Assembly (NCBI GenBank): GCA_028282805.1
Contig: JANQHD010000009.1
Location: 1 to 64,000, forward strand
Direction of reading: 5' to 3'
From: Phycisphaeraceae bacterium
GTDB taxonomy: Bacteria; Planctomycetota; Phycisphaerae; Phycisphaerales; Zrk34
DNA length: 64,000 bases
Within the stretch, counting starts at the first letter, position 1. Every line of letters starts with the position of its first letter. The notes under the pieces are model-generated. The model was not told the origin of the DNA and ran no database searches. It saw only the letters and a list, made by a program, of their open reading frames with translations. A program made the translations under genes and the position numbers. Shown one piece after another: positions 32,649 to 41,528 of this stretch.

Positions 32649-34208
32649 ATGATGCTGAAACTGCCCCACAACGAAGTGATCCCCGTGTTGGACTTCGGCT
32701 CGCAGTACGCCCAGCTGATCGCGCGGCGCGTCCGCGAGGCCGGGGCCTTCAGCGTGCTGGTCCGGCCCGACATCACCATCGAGCAGCTCGCCGAATACAA
32801 CCCCAAGGGTTTGATCCTCTCCGGCGGGCCGGCCAGCGTTTACGACGAGGGCGCACCCCGCTGTGATGAGCGCCTCTTCGAGCTCGGCGTGCCCGTGCTG
32901 GGCATCTGCTACGGCATGCAGGTCGCCTGCCAGATCCTCGGCTGTGAAATAAAACCCGCCGCCTCGCGCGAGTACGGCCGGGCGCAGATCGACGTGGCCG
33001 ACAGCTCCGACCTGCTCGCCGGCATCCCGGAGCACACCACCGTGTGGATGAGCCACGGCGACCAGGTCGCCGCGGTGGCCGACGAGCTGCACGTGCTCGC
33101 CTCGACGCCGACCTGCCCCTTCGCCGCGGTGCGCCACGCCCAGCGCCCGTTCTACGGCGTGCAGTTCCACCCCGAAGTCACCCACACGCCCCACGGCATC
33201 GACCTGTTGCACAACTTCCTCTACAACGTCTGCCGGTGCACCAACACCTGGCGCATGACCGACTTCATGCAGATGCAGGTCGAGCGCGTCCGCGAACAGG
33301 TCGGCGACAAGCACGTGATCTGCGGCCTGTCGGGCGGGGTGGATTCGTCAGTCGTCGCCGCCCTGCTCAGCAAAGCGATCGGCAAGCAGCTGACCTGCAT
33401 CTTCGTCGACAACGGCCTGCTGCGCAAGAACGAGCGGCAACTGGTTGAAACCACGTTCCGCGATCACTTCGACATCGATTTGCGCGTCGTCGACGCGGCG
33501 AAAGACTTTTTGTCGGACCTCGCCGGAATCACCGACCCGCAAGAGAAACGCACCCGCATCGGCCACCGGTTCATTGAGGTGTTCAAACAGGCGGCCGACG
33601 ACATCACCGACGCCGAGTACCTCGCCCAAGGCACGCTCTACCCCGACGTGATCGAATCGGGCCACGGCTACAGCGGCGCCGCGGCGAACATCAAGCTGCA
33701 CCACAACGTCGGCGGCCTGCCGGAAGAGTTGGGCTTTAAGCTCATCGAGCCGTTGCGCGACCTGTTCAAAGACGAGGTGCGCAAGCTCGGCGAGGTGCTG
33801 GGACTGCCGGAGAACCTGGTGTGGCGCCACCCGTTCCCCGGGCCGGGCCTGGCGGTGCGTGTGACCGGCGAGATCACCGAAGGCCGGCTCAACATACTGC
33901 GCGACGCCGACGAGATCGTGCTCGAAGAGCTGACGGCCAACCACCTGTACCGCTCAACGAGCCAGGTGTTCGCGGTGCTTCTGGCGGGCGTGCAGTCGGT
34001 GGGCGTGATGGGCGACGGGCGGACGTACGAGCACGTCTGCGCCATCCGCGCGGTGGAGACGCAGGACTTTATGACCGCCGACTGGGCCCGCATCCCGTAT
34101 GACGTGCTGGCGACGATGTCCAACCGCATCATCAACGAGGTGCGCGGCATCAACCGCGTCGTGTACGACATCTCATCGAAACCCCCCGCGACGATCGAGT
34201 GGGAATAA
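32649..34208 (+). CDS. guaA: GMP synthase (glutamine-hydrolysing)
   Basis: A 519-residue enzyme that converts XMP to GMP. The N-terminal glutaminase domain has the nucleophile in [13 protein letters not shown] and the His/Glu pair in [15 protein letters not shown]. The PP-loop is [19 protein letters not shown] (about 224-242), and the C-terminal dimerisation domain contains [17 protein letters not shown] and ends in PPATIEWE. Start ATG 32649; a longer frame to 32406 overlaps the divergent lipoprotein gene. A REP-like element begins at the next base after the stop. Confidence 0.97.
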   Translation: MMLKLPHNEVIPVLDFGSQYAQLIARRVREAGAFSVLVRPDITIEQLAEYNPKGLILSGGPASVYDEGAPRCDERLFELGVPVLGICYGMQVACQILGCEIKPAASREYGRAQIDVADSSDLLAGIPEHTTVWMSHGDQVAAVADELHVLASTPTCPFAAVRHAQRPFYGVQFHPEVTHTPHGIDLLHNFLYNVCRCTNTWRMTDFMQMQVERVREQVGDKHVICGLSGGVDSSVVAALLSKAIGKQLTCIFVDNGLLRKNERQLVETTFRDHFDIDLRVVDAAKDFLSDLAGITDPQEKRTRIGHRFIEVFKQAADDITDAEYLAQGTLYPDVIESGHGYSGAAANIKLHHNVGGLPEELGFKLIEPLRDLFKDEVRKLGEVLGLPENLVWRHPFPGPGLAVRVTGEITEGRLNILRDADEIVLEELTANHLYRSTSQVFAVLLAGVQSVGVMGDGRTYEHVCAIRAVETQDFMTADWARIPYDVLATMSNRIINEVRGINRVVYDISSKPPATIEWE

Positions 34209-34247
34209 AGCCGCTCGCGGCTTAGCGCCCCGGAACCCCCGGAAAAC
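34209..34247 (+). repeat. REP-like element directly after guaA
   Basis: The element begins AGCCGCTCGCGGCTTAGCG immediately after the guaA stop and continues with two CCCCGGAA-type units. It is nearly the same as the element after groES (15982-16020, minus strand) and in the same orientation relative to the upstream gene. The core can form a hairpin, AAGCCG-CTCG-CGGCTT. Confidence 0.78.
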
Positions 34248-34338
34248 CCTCAAACCTCACACCTATCGGACCCGGCCGCCCCGCTTATACGACGGGTTTA
34301 TCTAACCGATACAACCCATAGCCGACGGGAGCGTGAGT

Positions 34339-34737
34339 ATGTCTCATGATGGCTACGAACACCTGGTGGTCTGGCAGGAAGCGATCAAGCTCGTCAAGCG
34401 TATCTACCGCATGACCAAACGCTTCCCCGCCGACGAGAAGTCCGGCATGATCGCGGCGATGCGCAAGCTGTCGATGAGCATGCCCGGCAAGATCGCCGAG
34501 GCGACCGTCATCGATTGCCCCAAGTCGCTGGCCGAGCAGATCGACAAGCTGCGCGGCCCGGTGCGTGAGCTCGAAAGCTACGTCACCCTTTCGCTGCACC
34601 TCGGCTACATCACGCGGTTCGGCGCGTGGAAGATGCGGCGGTTTCTGCGGTACTACGCCGAGCTGCTGGCCAACGAGGCGCTGCTCATCGGCGACCTGGG
34701 CGCACAAGAAGCGCAGGCCCCGCGCCTGGCCGCCTGA
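34339..34737 (+). CDS. Four-helix-bundle protein (23S rRNA intervening-sequence type)
   Basis: A 132-residue all-helical protein. HLVVWQEAIKLVKRIYRMTK, KSGMIAAMRKLSMSMPGKIA, IDKLRGPVRELESYVTLSLH and WKMRRFLRYYAELLANEALL form the four amphipathic helices of the S23/IVP family, first noted in intervening sequences of 23S rRNA genes and common as free genes in planctomycetes and Bacteroidetes. The function is unknown. The usual Q-L-RA-SIPLNIAEG signature is altered to AAMRKLSMSMPGKIAE. The ATG at 34339 follows GGAG by seven bases. Confidence 0.85.
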   Translation: MSHDGYEHLVVWQEAIKLVKRIYRMTKRFPADEKSGMIAAMRKLSMSMPGKIAEATVIDCPKSLAEQIDKLRGPVRELESYVTLSLHLGYITRFGAWKMRRFLRYYAELLANEALLIGDLGAQEAQAPRLAA

Positions 34738-34753
34738 CCCGACGAAAACCCGG

Positions 34754-34759
34754 TAGAAT
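34754..34759 (+). promoter_or_regulatory. TAGAAT -10-like box, six bases before a GTG start
   Basis: TAGAAT ends six bases before the second of two adjacent GTG codons (34766). The spacing matches the other leaderless-type sites and decides between the two GTG codons. No ribosome-binding site is visible. Confidence 0.55.
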
Positions 34760-34765
34760 ACGGTG

Positions 34766-35578
34766 GTGAACGCGACGCTGCCCATGTTGTTGCTGTGCCT
34801 GGCCGGCGTGCCTGACTTGCCCGAAGGTGCGCTGACGGCGATCGACGACACCACCGCGGAGCTGCCCGACGCGGCGCTGACCTTGCTGCTCGACGACGCC
34901 GGGCGGTGGGAAGGCGACAGCGAACCGGGCGCGACCGTCGCCGGCTTCGACGCGATCGGGGCGCAACCCGCGGCGGCGCGGGGTGAGCGGTTTTTGATCG
35001 AGGGCGCGCTCGTCACGATCGGCCCCGAGCACCTGTTCGGCACCAGCACCAACCCGTACGACAAGATTCGGCCGTGGTACGTCAACACCGAGCGTGGCGG
35101 TGTGGTGATCGTGTACCTCGCCGACCCGCCGCCGGTCGACACGCGCGGCGAGATGCAGAACCAGCTGGTGCCGCGACACAAGGACCGCCCGGTGCGGATC
35201 GTGGCGCGGTTTTTCAAGCTCGCCCCGCAAGCCAACCTCGACGGTGAAATCATCGCGTACCCCGTGTTCGTCGGGCGCACGGCCCGGTTCACCGGCGACG
35301 GGTCGGCGGTCGGCTGGGGTGTGGCCACGCCGGTGGTGGTGCTGTTGATCATTTTGATGTTCGGGGCATACTTCGTGCTACGCATTGCGCTCGGCCGGGC
35401 GAGCGGGCGGCGATACGCCGGGGGGCAGATGCGCGAACCGGACGCGGCGGTGGACAACCGCACCGACCTGCCCGATGATCCGGCCGAGGCGCTCGACGCG
35501 CTCGAACACGAGAAGCAGGCCGACCAGGCGCGGGTCGTCAACCCGCTCGAAGCCGCGGCCGAACAGAACAGGGAATAA
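34766..35578 (+). CDS. Membrane protein of unknown function
   Basis: A 270-residue protein with a short N-terminal hydrophobic stretch (ATLPMLLLCLAGV), a beta-rich domain (GERFLIEGALVTIGPEHLFG, RGGVVIVYLADPP) that resembles an OB-like fold, and one strong C-terminal membrane segment (TPVVVLLIILMFGAYFVL, about 193-210). A charged cytoplasmic tail with DPAEALDALEHEKQADQA follows. No family is recognised. The start is GTG (34766, or 34763). aroB begins six bases after the stop, so the two are probably cotranscribed. Confidence 0.72.
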   Translation: MNATLPMLLLCLAGVPDLPEGALTAIDDTTAELPDAALTLLLDDAGRWEGDSEPGATVAGFDAIGAQPAAARGERFLIEGALVTIGPEHLFGTSTNPYDKIRPWYVNTERGGVVIVYLADPPPVDTRGEMQNQLVPRHKDRPVRIVARFFKLAPQANLDGEIIAYPVFVGRTARFTGDGSAVGWGVATPVVVLLIILMFGAYFVLRIALGRASGRRYAGGQMREPDAAVDNRTDLPDDPAEALDALEHEKQADQARVVNPLEAAAEQNRE

Positions 35579-35584
35579 CCATCG

Positions 35585-36670
35585 ATGGCGACCGTGACCG
35601 TCACGCTACCGCACCACACCTATGACGTGATCGTCGAGCCGACCGCGCTCGACCGGCTCGGGCAGATCACCGCGAACCTGGCGCCGCACGCGCGCTGCGG
35701 GTTGATCGCCGACGATTACGTGTTCAGCATTTACGGCCCGCGCGCGGTGAGCACGCTGGAGCACGCCGGGTATCACGTGGTGCGGCACCTGCAACCAACC
35801 GGCGAAACGAACAAGAACCTCGACACCGTGCGCGACGCGTGCGACACGATGCTCGATGCGAAGCTCGAGCGGCGCTCGCCGATCGTGGCGCTGGGCGGTG
35901 GGGTGTGCGGCGACACGGCGGGGTTCGTCGCGTCGAGCTACCTGCGCGGCGTGCCGTTCGTGCAGTGCCCCACCACCCTGTTGGCGATGGTCGACGCGTC
36001 GGTCGGCGGCAAGGTCGGCGTGAACGTGCCGCAGGGCAAAAACTTAATTGGCGCGTTTTATCAACCCGTGGTCGTGGTGATCGACCCGCTGGTGTTGCAG
36101 ACGCTTTCGCCGCGCGAGCAGAAGTGCGGTTTGGCCGAGTGCGTGAAGCACGGCGTGATACGCGACGCGGCGCTGTTCGACTGGATCGACGAGAACCTTG
36201 CGAAGATTCAGGCCCTCGACCCGGACACGATGACCGAACTGGTCGCGCGCAACGTGGCGATCAAGGCGCGCGTGGTCGAGGAGGACGAGAAGGAATCGGG
36301 CGTGCGGGCGCACCTGAACTTCGGCCACACGTTCGCGCACGCGATCGAGGCGACCGCCGGCTACGGGCAGATCGAACACGGCGAGGCGGTGTCGCTGGGC
36401 ATGGTCGCCGCGACGAGGCTGGCGGTCGACGCCGGTCGCGTGCCGGCCGACGTGCTGGAGCGGCTGGTGGCGCTGCTGGACCGCATCGGCCTGCCGACGA
36501 AGGCGGACCTGGTCGACACCCCTGCGTTGATGGACGCGATGTTGCTGGACAAGAAGGTCAAGGACGACCGCGTGCGTTTGGTGCTGCCCGACGCGCTGGG
36601 CGCGGTGAGCGTGGTCAACGACACCCCCACCGCCGCGATCGCCGACGCGTGGGGCGCGGTGCGGGCGTGA
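35585..36670 (+). CDS. aroB: 3-dehydroquinate synthase
   Basis: A 361-residue NAD- and metal-dependent enzyme of the shikimate pathway. The NAD-binding stretch is PIVALGGGVCGDTAGFVASS (about 100-119), followed by QCPTTLLAMVDASVGGKVGV (substrate and NAD site). Metal ligands are in GLAECVKHGVI, LNFGHTFAHAIEA and IEHGEAVSLGM. The length is that of the family. aroA is in another operon at 14624. Confidence 0.96.
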   Translation: MATVTVTLPHHTYDVIVEPTALDRLGQITANLAPHARCGLIADDYVFSIYGPRAVSTLEHAGYHVVRHLQPTGETNKNLDTVRDACDTMLDAKLERRSPIVALGGGVCGDTAGFVASSYLRGVPFVQCPTTLLAMVDASVGGKVGVNVPQGKNLIGAFYQPVVVVIDPLVLQTLSPREQKCGLAECVKHGVIRDAALFDWIDENLAKIQALDPDTMTELVARNVAIKARVVEEDEKESGVRAHLNFGHTFAHAIEATAGYGQIEHGEAVSLGMVAATRLAVDAGRVPADVLERLVALLDRIGLPTKADLVDTPALMDAMLLDKKVKDDRVRLVLPDALGAVSVVNDTPTAAIADAWGAVRA

Positions 36671-36756
36671 CGGACATGGGTGATGCGATGCGTGTAGCGA
36701 AATAGATCAACAGGCCGATGCGTCGCGTTGACATAGATTGAAATTCGGGGTCCTTC

Positions 36757-37398
36757 ATGACAAACAAGTTGATCGCGTTCGTGGGATTACTACCTTTGGT
36801 TTCGGTGCTCTCATGGTTGACCCATACACAATTGATCGATTTGGATGATGACATTGTTTTCGGGTATGAGTTTGTGATTGCTATAGGCGCGTTTTTGCTC
36901 GTACCGATAGCGCTATGTTTCGGCCGACACCGCCCACTCGGCAAACAGATGCTCAGGCTGTCGCCGTGTTTCGTCGGACCGGTTGCGCTGGTTTACCCGT
37001 GGACGACCGTCTCGATAGGGTTTGGCGGATTTGATTTTTTTGTGACTTGGTTAACCGCCTACCCCAATTTCGGACCGATCAACTACGAAGTGCTGGGGGG
37101 TATGTTTTGCGTGATGGCGAGTGTCATCGTGCCCGCGATGTTCGCCTCGTATGTGCTTGGGTCGAATCAACCACGTCCATGGCTGTTGTTCACGATGACG
37201 ATCGGTTCGCTGATCTGTTGGGCGGCGGTGATTTGCCGCTTGGATTACGCCCTGTTGTATGAAGGGTTGATCGGCAATTTCGGACCATGGCAAGTCTCGG
37301 TCGGGCCGTTGCTGCGGACGGCGGCAATGCTCACGATGGCTTATTGGGCGAACCGTCTGTTGAAGCAGTCAACACGACGTTCGCAGAACCAGACCTGA
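36757..37398 (+). CDS. Multi-pass membrane protein of unknown function in a low-GC patch
   Basis: A 213-residue protein with about six hydrophobic segments (LIAFVGLLPLVSVLSWL, FVIAIGAFLLVPIALCF, CFVGPVALVYPW, FCVMASVIVPAMFASYVLG, LLFTMTIGSLICWAAVI). No known signature. Base composition is very different from its neighbours (36841-36900 has 25 G+C of 60), and codon choice follows, so it was probably acquired from another genome. The 3' end overlaps larE tail to tail by 68 bases. Confidence 0.68.
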   Translation: MTNKLIAFVGLLPLVSVLSWLTHTQLIDLDDDIVFGYEFVIAIGAFLLVPIALCFGRHRPLGKQMLRLSPCFVGPVALVYPWTTVSIGFGGFDFFVTWLTAYPNFGPINYEVLGGMFCVMASVIVPAMFASYVLGSNQPRPWLLFTMTIGSLICWAAVICRLDYALLYEGLIGNFGPWQVSVGPLLRTAAMLTMAYWANRLLKQSTRRSQNQT

Positions 37399-38200
37399 AG
37401 CCGGCGAGGTCGAGTGTGATGTACGTGTAGCCGAGCGCGGTGAGCTGTTGGACGATTTGGTCGCGCACGGAATCGTCGACAAGGTTCGGCAACTGGTCGG
37501 CGGGCACCTCGATGCGGGCGATGGCAGCGGGGAATTGGCCGTCGTGTTCGTGGTGGCGGACACGGAAGCCGGTGAAGCCGAGTTTGTGCAGTGCGGCTTC
37601 GGCGGATTCGATCATGGTCAGGCGTTCGGCGGTGACCTCGGTGCCGTAGGGCAGGCGTGAGGCGAGGCAGGCGGCGGCGGGCTTGTCGGCGTTGGGCAAG
37701 TTCAGGTGTTCGGCGAGGGCGCGGACGTCGGCCTTGGTCAGGCCGGCTTCGAGCAGCGGCGAGACGATTTGGTTTTCGGCGGCGGCGTCGAGGCCCGGGC
37801 GGTGGTCGCCGAGGTCGTCGGCGTTGGTGCCGTTGGCGATGAAACGGATGCCGAGTTGCGACGTCAATTCAGCGAGCGACTCGTAGAGGTGGGTTTTGCA
37901 GAAATAGCAGCGGTCGCCGGCGTTGGCCTGGTAGTTTGGGTCAGATTGCTCGCCGGGCTGGACCTCGATGAGGTTCAGGTCGAGGCGGGCGGCGATGCGG
38001 CGGGCGGCTTCGAGCTCGCTTCGGGGCAGGGACGCCGAGTCGCCGATCGCGGCGGGCGCGAGGGATTTGCCGAGGGTTTGGCGTGCGACGGCGGCGACGA
38101 CGGTCGAATCGACCCCGCCGGAGTAGGCGGTGAGCAGCGAGCCGTAGCGTCGGATGACGTCGGCGAGGCGTTTTTCGAGTTGGGCGGGCGAGCGGGTCAT
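37331..38200 (-). CDS. larE: ATP-dependent sacrificial sulfur transferase LarE
   Basis: A 289-residue PP-loop enzyme that adds sulfur to the pincer precursor of the nickel cofactor of lactate racemase. The ATP loop is LLTAYSGGVDSTVVAAVA (about 22-39). CYFCKTHLYESL and the Cys in AAACLASRLPYGTEV make up the three-cysteine set found in the iron-sulfur type of LarE. LDLAGFRSGS is the conserved end, followed by 16 extra residues that overlap the next gene. Start ATG 38198-38200. The partner larB is 1.7 kb away; larC is not in the window. Confidence 0.92.
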   Translation of the reverse strand: MTRSPAQLEKRLADVIRRYGSLLTAYSGGVDSTVVAAVARQTLGKSLAPAAIGDSASLPRSELEAARRIAARLDLNLIEVQPGEQSDPNYQANAGDRCYFCKTHLYESLAELTSQLGIRFIANGTNADDLGDHRPGLDAAAENQIVSPLLEAGLTKADVRALAEHLNLPNADKPAAACLASRLPYGTEVTAERLTMIESAEAALHKLGFTGFRVRHHEHDGQFPAAIARIEVPADQLPNLVDDSVRDQIVQQLTALGYTYITLDLAGFRSGSANVVLTASTDGSPNKPS

Positions 38201-38232
38201 GCGTATACACTTTAGGCACGGCGGGTCGGCGG

Positions 38233-38238
38233 TACAAT
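38233..38238 (+). promoter_or_regulatory. TACAAT -10-like box for the transglutaminase gene
   Basis: TACAAT lies 28 bases before the ATG at 38267, and GGGAG sits at 38255-38259, so this transcript would have a conventional leader. The divergent larE promoter shares the gap: TGTATAC on the minus strand near 38204. Confidence 0.5.
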
Positions 38239-38266
38239 GAAACCCCTGACGAATGGGAGTCACGCG

Positions 38267-39721
38267 ATGCGGATGATGGCATGGGTTGGTGTGCTGGCGG
38301 TGGTTTTGGCCACGGGTTCTGTTGTTGCGGCCGAGCGGGAGGTGGAGGAAGCGTGGTTCCGCCTGCTGATCGACGACCAACCGTCGGGCTGGGTGGTGCT
38401 GCGGGAGCGGCACGCGGGCACGGACATCGTGTCAGAGATGCAGATGCACATGGCGGTGAAGCGCTTCGGCCAGGAGATCGAGATGGACATGCGCTGGAGT
38501 TTCACCGAAACGAAGGACCACAAGCCGATCAAGGCCAGATCGGAACTCGCGGCCGGCGCGATGGGCGCGAAGACCGCGTACACGTTCAAGGAAGACGGCA
38601 TTCACCTGGTGGCCAGCCAGTTCGGCAAGAACAGCGCGAGCGTGATACCCAACCCGGCCGTTCCGTGGATGACGCACAAGCAGATGGACAATTACGCCAC
38701 CGGGCAATTGGCCAAAGGGGTTAAAGAGTTTGAGACGGTGCACTTTGACACGATGCAGTTTTCGACGCTGGTGACGACCAGGTATCGCGTGCTGGGCGAG
38801 GAGACGATCGAGGTGGGCGGCAAGGCCGTGCCGGCGACTAAGATCGAAGCGGAGTTGTCTGTGTTGCCCGGCGTCAAGGCGATCTTGTATGTCGATCGGC
38901 AGGGCCGGCCGTTGCGCGAAACGGCCACCGTCATGGGCATCAAGATGGTTCAGGAGCGTACGGACAAGGCGCTGGCGCAGTCGAAGCACACGGCGGCGGA
39001 GCTGGTTCACCAGACGCTGATCGAGGCGGATAAGCCGATCACCAACCCGCGCCAGTTGGAGCGGGCGGTGTATACGTTGAGCGTGTCGGAGGGGGAGCTG
39101 CCGACGCTGCCGGACACGGGCGTGCAAACGTTTGCGCGGATCAACGACCGCAAGGGCACGCTGGTGGTGGATTTGAACAAGGCCACGCCGCGCGGCGGCG
39201 CAAAGCCCGAGGTGGCGCGTTCGATTTGGATCGACGGCTCAGACCCGGCGATCGTGGAGCTGCGGGACCGAGTGGTGGGTGGCATGGGCCGAGGCGAGGC
39301 TGCGCGGGCCGAGGCGCTGCGGGCTTTCGTGCACGAGTACGTCGACGAAAAAACGTTGGACGTGGGCTTTGCGACGGCGAGCGAGGTGTGCAAGACGCGC
39401 CAGGGCGATTGCACGGAGCACGCGGTGTTGCTGGCGGCGTTGCTGCGGGCCGACGGGATACCCAGCCGGGTGGCGAGCGGTTTGATGTACGTGCCGGCGT
39501 TCAACGAACAGCAGCGTGTGTTCGGGTACCACATGTGGACACAAGCGTGGCTGGACGGGCGCTGGGTGGACTTGGATGCCGTGCTGCCCGCGGGCACGGC
39601 GTACGACGCGACGCACATCACGGTGGGCACGAGCTTGATGAAAGACGGGCAGTGGGTCAACGACTTCATTAAGCTCGAACCGCTAACGGGACGGCTATCG
39701 ATCGAGGTGGTCAAGCCATGA
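38267..39721 (+). CDS. Exported transglutaminase-like protein
   Basis: A 484-residue protein with a signal peptide (AWVGVLAVVLATGSVVA). The N-terminal half (about 20-330) is a beta-rich domain with pieces such as AWFRLLIDDQPSGWVVLRER. The C-terminal transglutaminase-like domain has the catalytic triad: Cys in RQGDCTEHAVLLAALLRADG, His in VFGYHMWTQAW, Asp in WVDLDAVLP. Such proteins act as proteases or amide-forming enzymes in the periplasm; the substrate is unknown. The ATG at 38267 follows GGGAG by seven bases; an upstream ATG at 38237 lacks such support. Confidence 0.87.
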   Translation: MRMMAWVGVLAVVLATGSVVAAEREVEEAWFRLLIDDQPSGWVVLRERHAGTDIVSEMQMHMAVKRFGQEIEMDMRWSFTETKDHKPIKARSELAAGAMGAKTAYTFKEDGIHLVASQFGKNSASVIPNPAVPWMTHKQMDNYATGQLAKGVKEFETVHFDTMQFSTLVTTRYRVLGEETIEVGGKAVPATKIEAELSVLPGVKAILYVDRQGRPLRETATVMGIKMVQERTDKALAQSKHTAAELVHQTLIEADKPITNPRQLERAVYTLSVSEGELPTLPDTGVQTFARINDRKGTLVVDLNKATPRGGAKPEVARSIWIDGSDPAIVELRDRVVGGMGRGEAARAEALRAFVHEYVDEKTLDVGFATASEVCKTRQGDCTEHAVLLAALLRADGIPSRVASGLMYVPAFNEQQRVFGYHMWTQAWLDGRWVDLDAVLPAGTAYDATHITVGTSLMKDGQWVNDFIKLEPLTGRLSIEVVKP

Positions 39722-39860
39722 ACCGTGTGCCGTCGCAGAACCCCGGACCCCGGAAGCCCGTGTACCCCCATGGCCCGTGGACGACGCACATCGGGGTAGC
39801 GACCCCGACCCCCCTGCGCGATGGCAGTGAGCGTAATATCGGCGATTTCGAGTGACTGGC

Positions 39861-39880
39861 GGTGACAGCAGCCTGTCACC
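39861..39880. other. Hairpin upstream of larB
   Basis: GGTGACAG (39861-39868) and CTGTCACC (39873-39880) form a perfect 8-base stem with a 4-base loop, 24 bases before the larB ATG. No T tract follows. It may be an operator or an mRNA structure; the rest of the 183-base gap shows no gene. Confidence 0.5.
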
Positions 39881-39904
39881 GGCCATGAATGTTTTTAGGT
39901 GAGC

Positions 39905-40672
39905 ATGAACCGACCCGACAACAACCGTGCGTTGCTGGAGGCCCTGGCGGCGGGGAAGATCGGCGTGGACGATGCGATGGCGCAATTAAACCCGTCGGTG
40001 GAGGCGATCGATTTTGCCACGCTCGACCACGAACGGGCCGAGCGGTGCGGCGTGGCGGAGGTGATATTCGGGGCGGGCAAATCGGCCGAGCAGGTAATCA
40101 CGATCGCTGGGTCGCTGATCGAGCGCAGCGGCTACGCGTTGCTGACCCGCGCGAGCACGGCGCAGGTCGAAGCGGTGCGGGCGGCGTATGACAAGGTCGA
40201 GGTCGCCTCGCGCAGCGGCACGGTGCTGATCGGCAAGGCGCCCGAGGCGGTGGGCACGGCGATACCGATCGTCACGGCGGGCACGAGCGACCTGCCGGTG
40301 GCGGAAGAGGCGGCGATGACCTGCCGGGCGCTGGGCCAGCGGGCGACGATCATCAGCGACGTGGGCGTGGCGGGGTTGAACCGGCTGGCGGGTCGGCTGC
40401 CAGAGCTGCGCGAGGCGGAGGTGGTGGTGTGCATCGCGGGCATGGAGGGGGCGCTGCCGAGCGTGGTGGGCGGGTTGATCGCGGCGCCGGTGATCGCGGT
40501 GCCGACCAGCGTGGGTTACGGCGCGGCGTTCGACGGGATGGCGGCGCTGTTGGGCATGATGACGAGCTGCGCCAGCGGTGTGGCCGTGGTGAACATCGAC
40601 AACGGTTTCGGGGCTGCGTACACCGCGACGCTAATTCAGCGCGCGATCGACAAGGGGCGGGCACATGGCTGA
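39905..40672 (+). CDS. larB: Pyridinium-3,5-biscarboxylic acid mononucleotide synthase LarB
   Basis: A 255-residue enzyme that carboxylates and hydrolyses nicotinate adenine dinucleotide to make the pincer precursor of the lactate racemase nickel cofactor. The C-terminal two thirds resemble AIR carboxylase: VTAGTSDLPVAEEAAMTCRA, ISDVGVAGLNRLAG, VCIAGMEGALPSVVGGL and PVIAVPTSVGYGAAFDGMA are LarB signatures. The ATG at 39905 is preceded by AGG at five bases; a GTG two codons earlier is possible. The next gene, nnrD, overlaps by eight bases. Confidence 0.93.
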   Translation: MNRPDNNRALLEALAAGKIGVDDAMAQLNPSVEAIDFATLDHERAERCGVAEVIFGAGKSAEQVITIAGSLIERSGYALLTRASTAQVEAVRAAYDKVEVASRSGTVLIGKAPEAVGTAIPIVTAGTSDLPVAEEAAMTCRALGQRATIISDVGVAGLNRLAGRLPELREAEVVVCIAGMEGALPSVVGGLIAAPVIAVPTSVGYGAAFDGMAALLGMMTSCASGVAVVNIDNGFGAAYTATLIQRAIDKGRAHG

Positions 40673-41528
40673 ATGGACACTGCCGGCGCTGCTTCAGCGA
40701 CCGGTCGACGGACACAAGGGCACGTTCGGCACGGTGGTCGTCGTGGGCGGCTCGTGGAACATGGTCGGCGCGCCGGCGCTGGCGGCGGGTGCGGCGTTGC
40801 GCAGCGGGTGCGGGCTGGCGAAGATCGCGGCGCCGACGCGCGTGGTGCCTTTTTGCCTGTCGATCGAGCCGTGTGCGACGGGCATCGCGTTGCCGGGGCC
40901 GCGCGAGCGGGTGCAGCCGTTCAGCGTGATCGACCAGTCGGCGCGGCAGAGCGATGTGCTGGCGGTCGGGCCGGGCATGGGCATTGGGCCGTGGCAGGCG
41001 CACCTGGTCGAGGCGATACTCGGCCAGCCGCGGTCGGTGGTGTTGGACGCCGACGGGCTGAACAACCTCGCGGCGCACTTCGAGCGATTCCGCCAGCCGC
41101 ACTGCCCGCTGGTGATCACGCCGCACCCGGGCGAGGCGCAGCGGTTGGCCGAGGCGATCGGCATCAGGTTCGACCCGATCAGCCACGAGGGCCGCGCCGA
41201 CGCGGCGATTCAGCTGGCCGAGGCGTGCCACGCGGTGGTCGTGCTCAAGGGCAACCACACGGTGGTGACCGACGGCGCTCACGTGCACGTCAACGAAACC
41301 GGCAACGTGGCGCTGGCCACGGCCGGCTCGGGCGACGTGCTGACGGGGTTGGTCGCGTCGCTGATTGCGCAGGGCATGGGTGCGTTCGAGGGCGCGGCGC
41401 TCGGGGCGCACCTGCACGGGCTGGCCGGCGACCTGTGGGCCGAGCAGCACGGGCCTATGGGTATGACGGCGCGTGAGCTGCTGGCATTGGTGCCGCAAGC
41501 GTTTACGCGTTACGCTTCGGGGCCATGA
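40665..41528 (+). CDS. nnrD: ADP-dependent (S)-NAD(P)H-hydrate dehydratase
   Basis: A 287-residue ribokinase-fold repair enzyme that restores NADH or NADPH from their hydrates. Motifs are GTFGTVVVVGGSWNMVGAPA near the N-terminus, VVLDADGLNNLA, LVITPHPGEAQRLA and the nucleotide-binding NVALATAGSGDVLTGLVASL. The usual fused epimerase domain (NnrE) is absent. Overlaps with larB (8 bases) and bioD (ATGA) show one translationally coupled run of genes for NAD-related and vitamin metabolism. Confidence 0.93.
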   Translation: MAEWTLPALLQRPVDGHKGTFGTVVVVGGSWNMVGAPALAAGAALRSGCGLAKIAAPTRVVPFCLSIEPCATGIALPGPRERVQPFSVIDQSARQSDVLAVGPGMGIGPWQAHLVEAILGQPRSVVLDADGLNNLAAHFERFRQPHCPLVITPHPGEAQRLAEAIGIRFDPISHEGRADAAIQLAEACHAVVVLKGNHTVVTDGAHVHVNETGNVALATAGSGDVLTGLVASLIAQGMGAFEGAALGAHLHGLAGDLWAEQHGPMGMTARELLALVPQAFTRYASGP

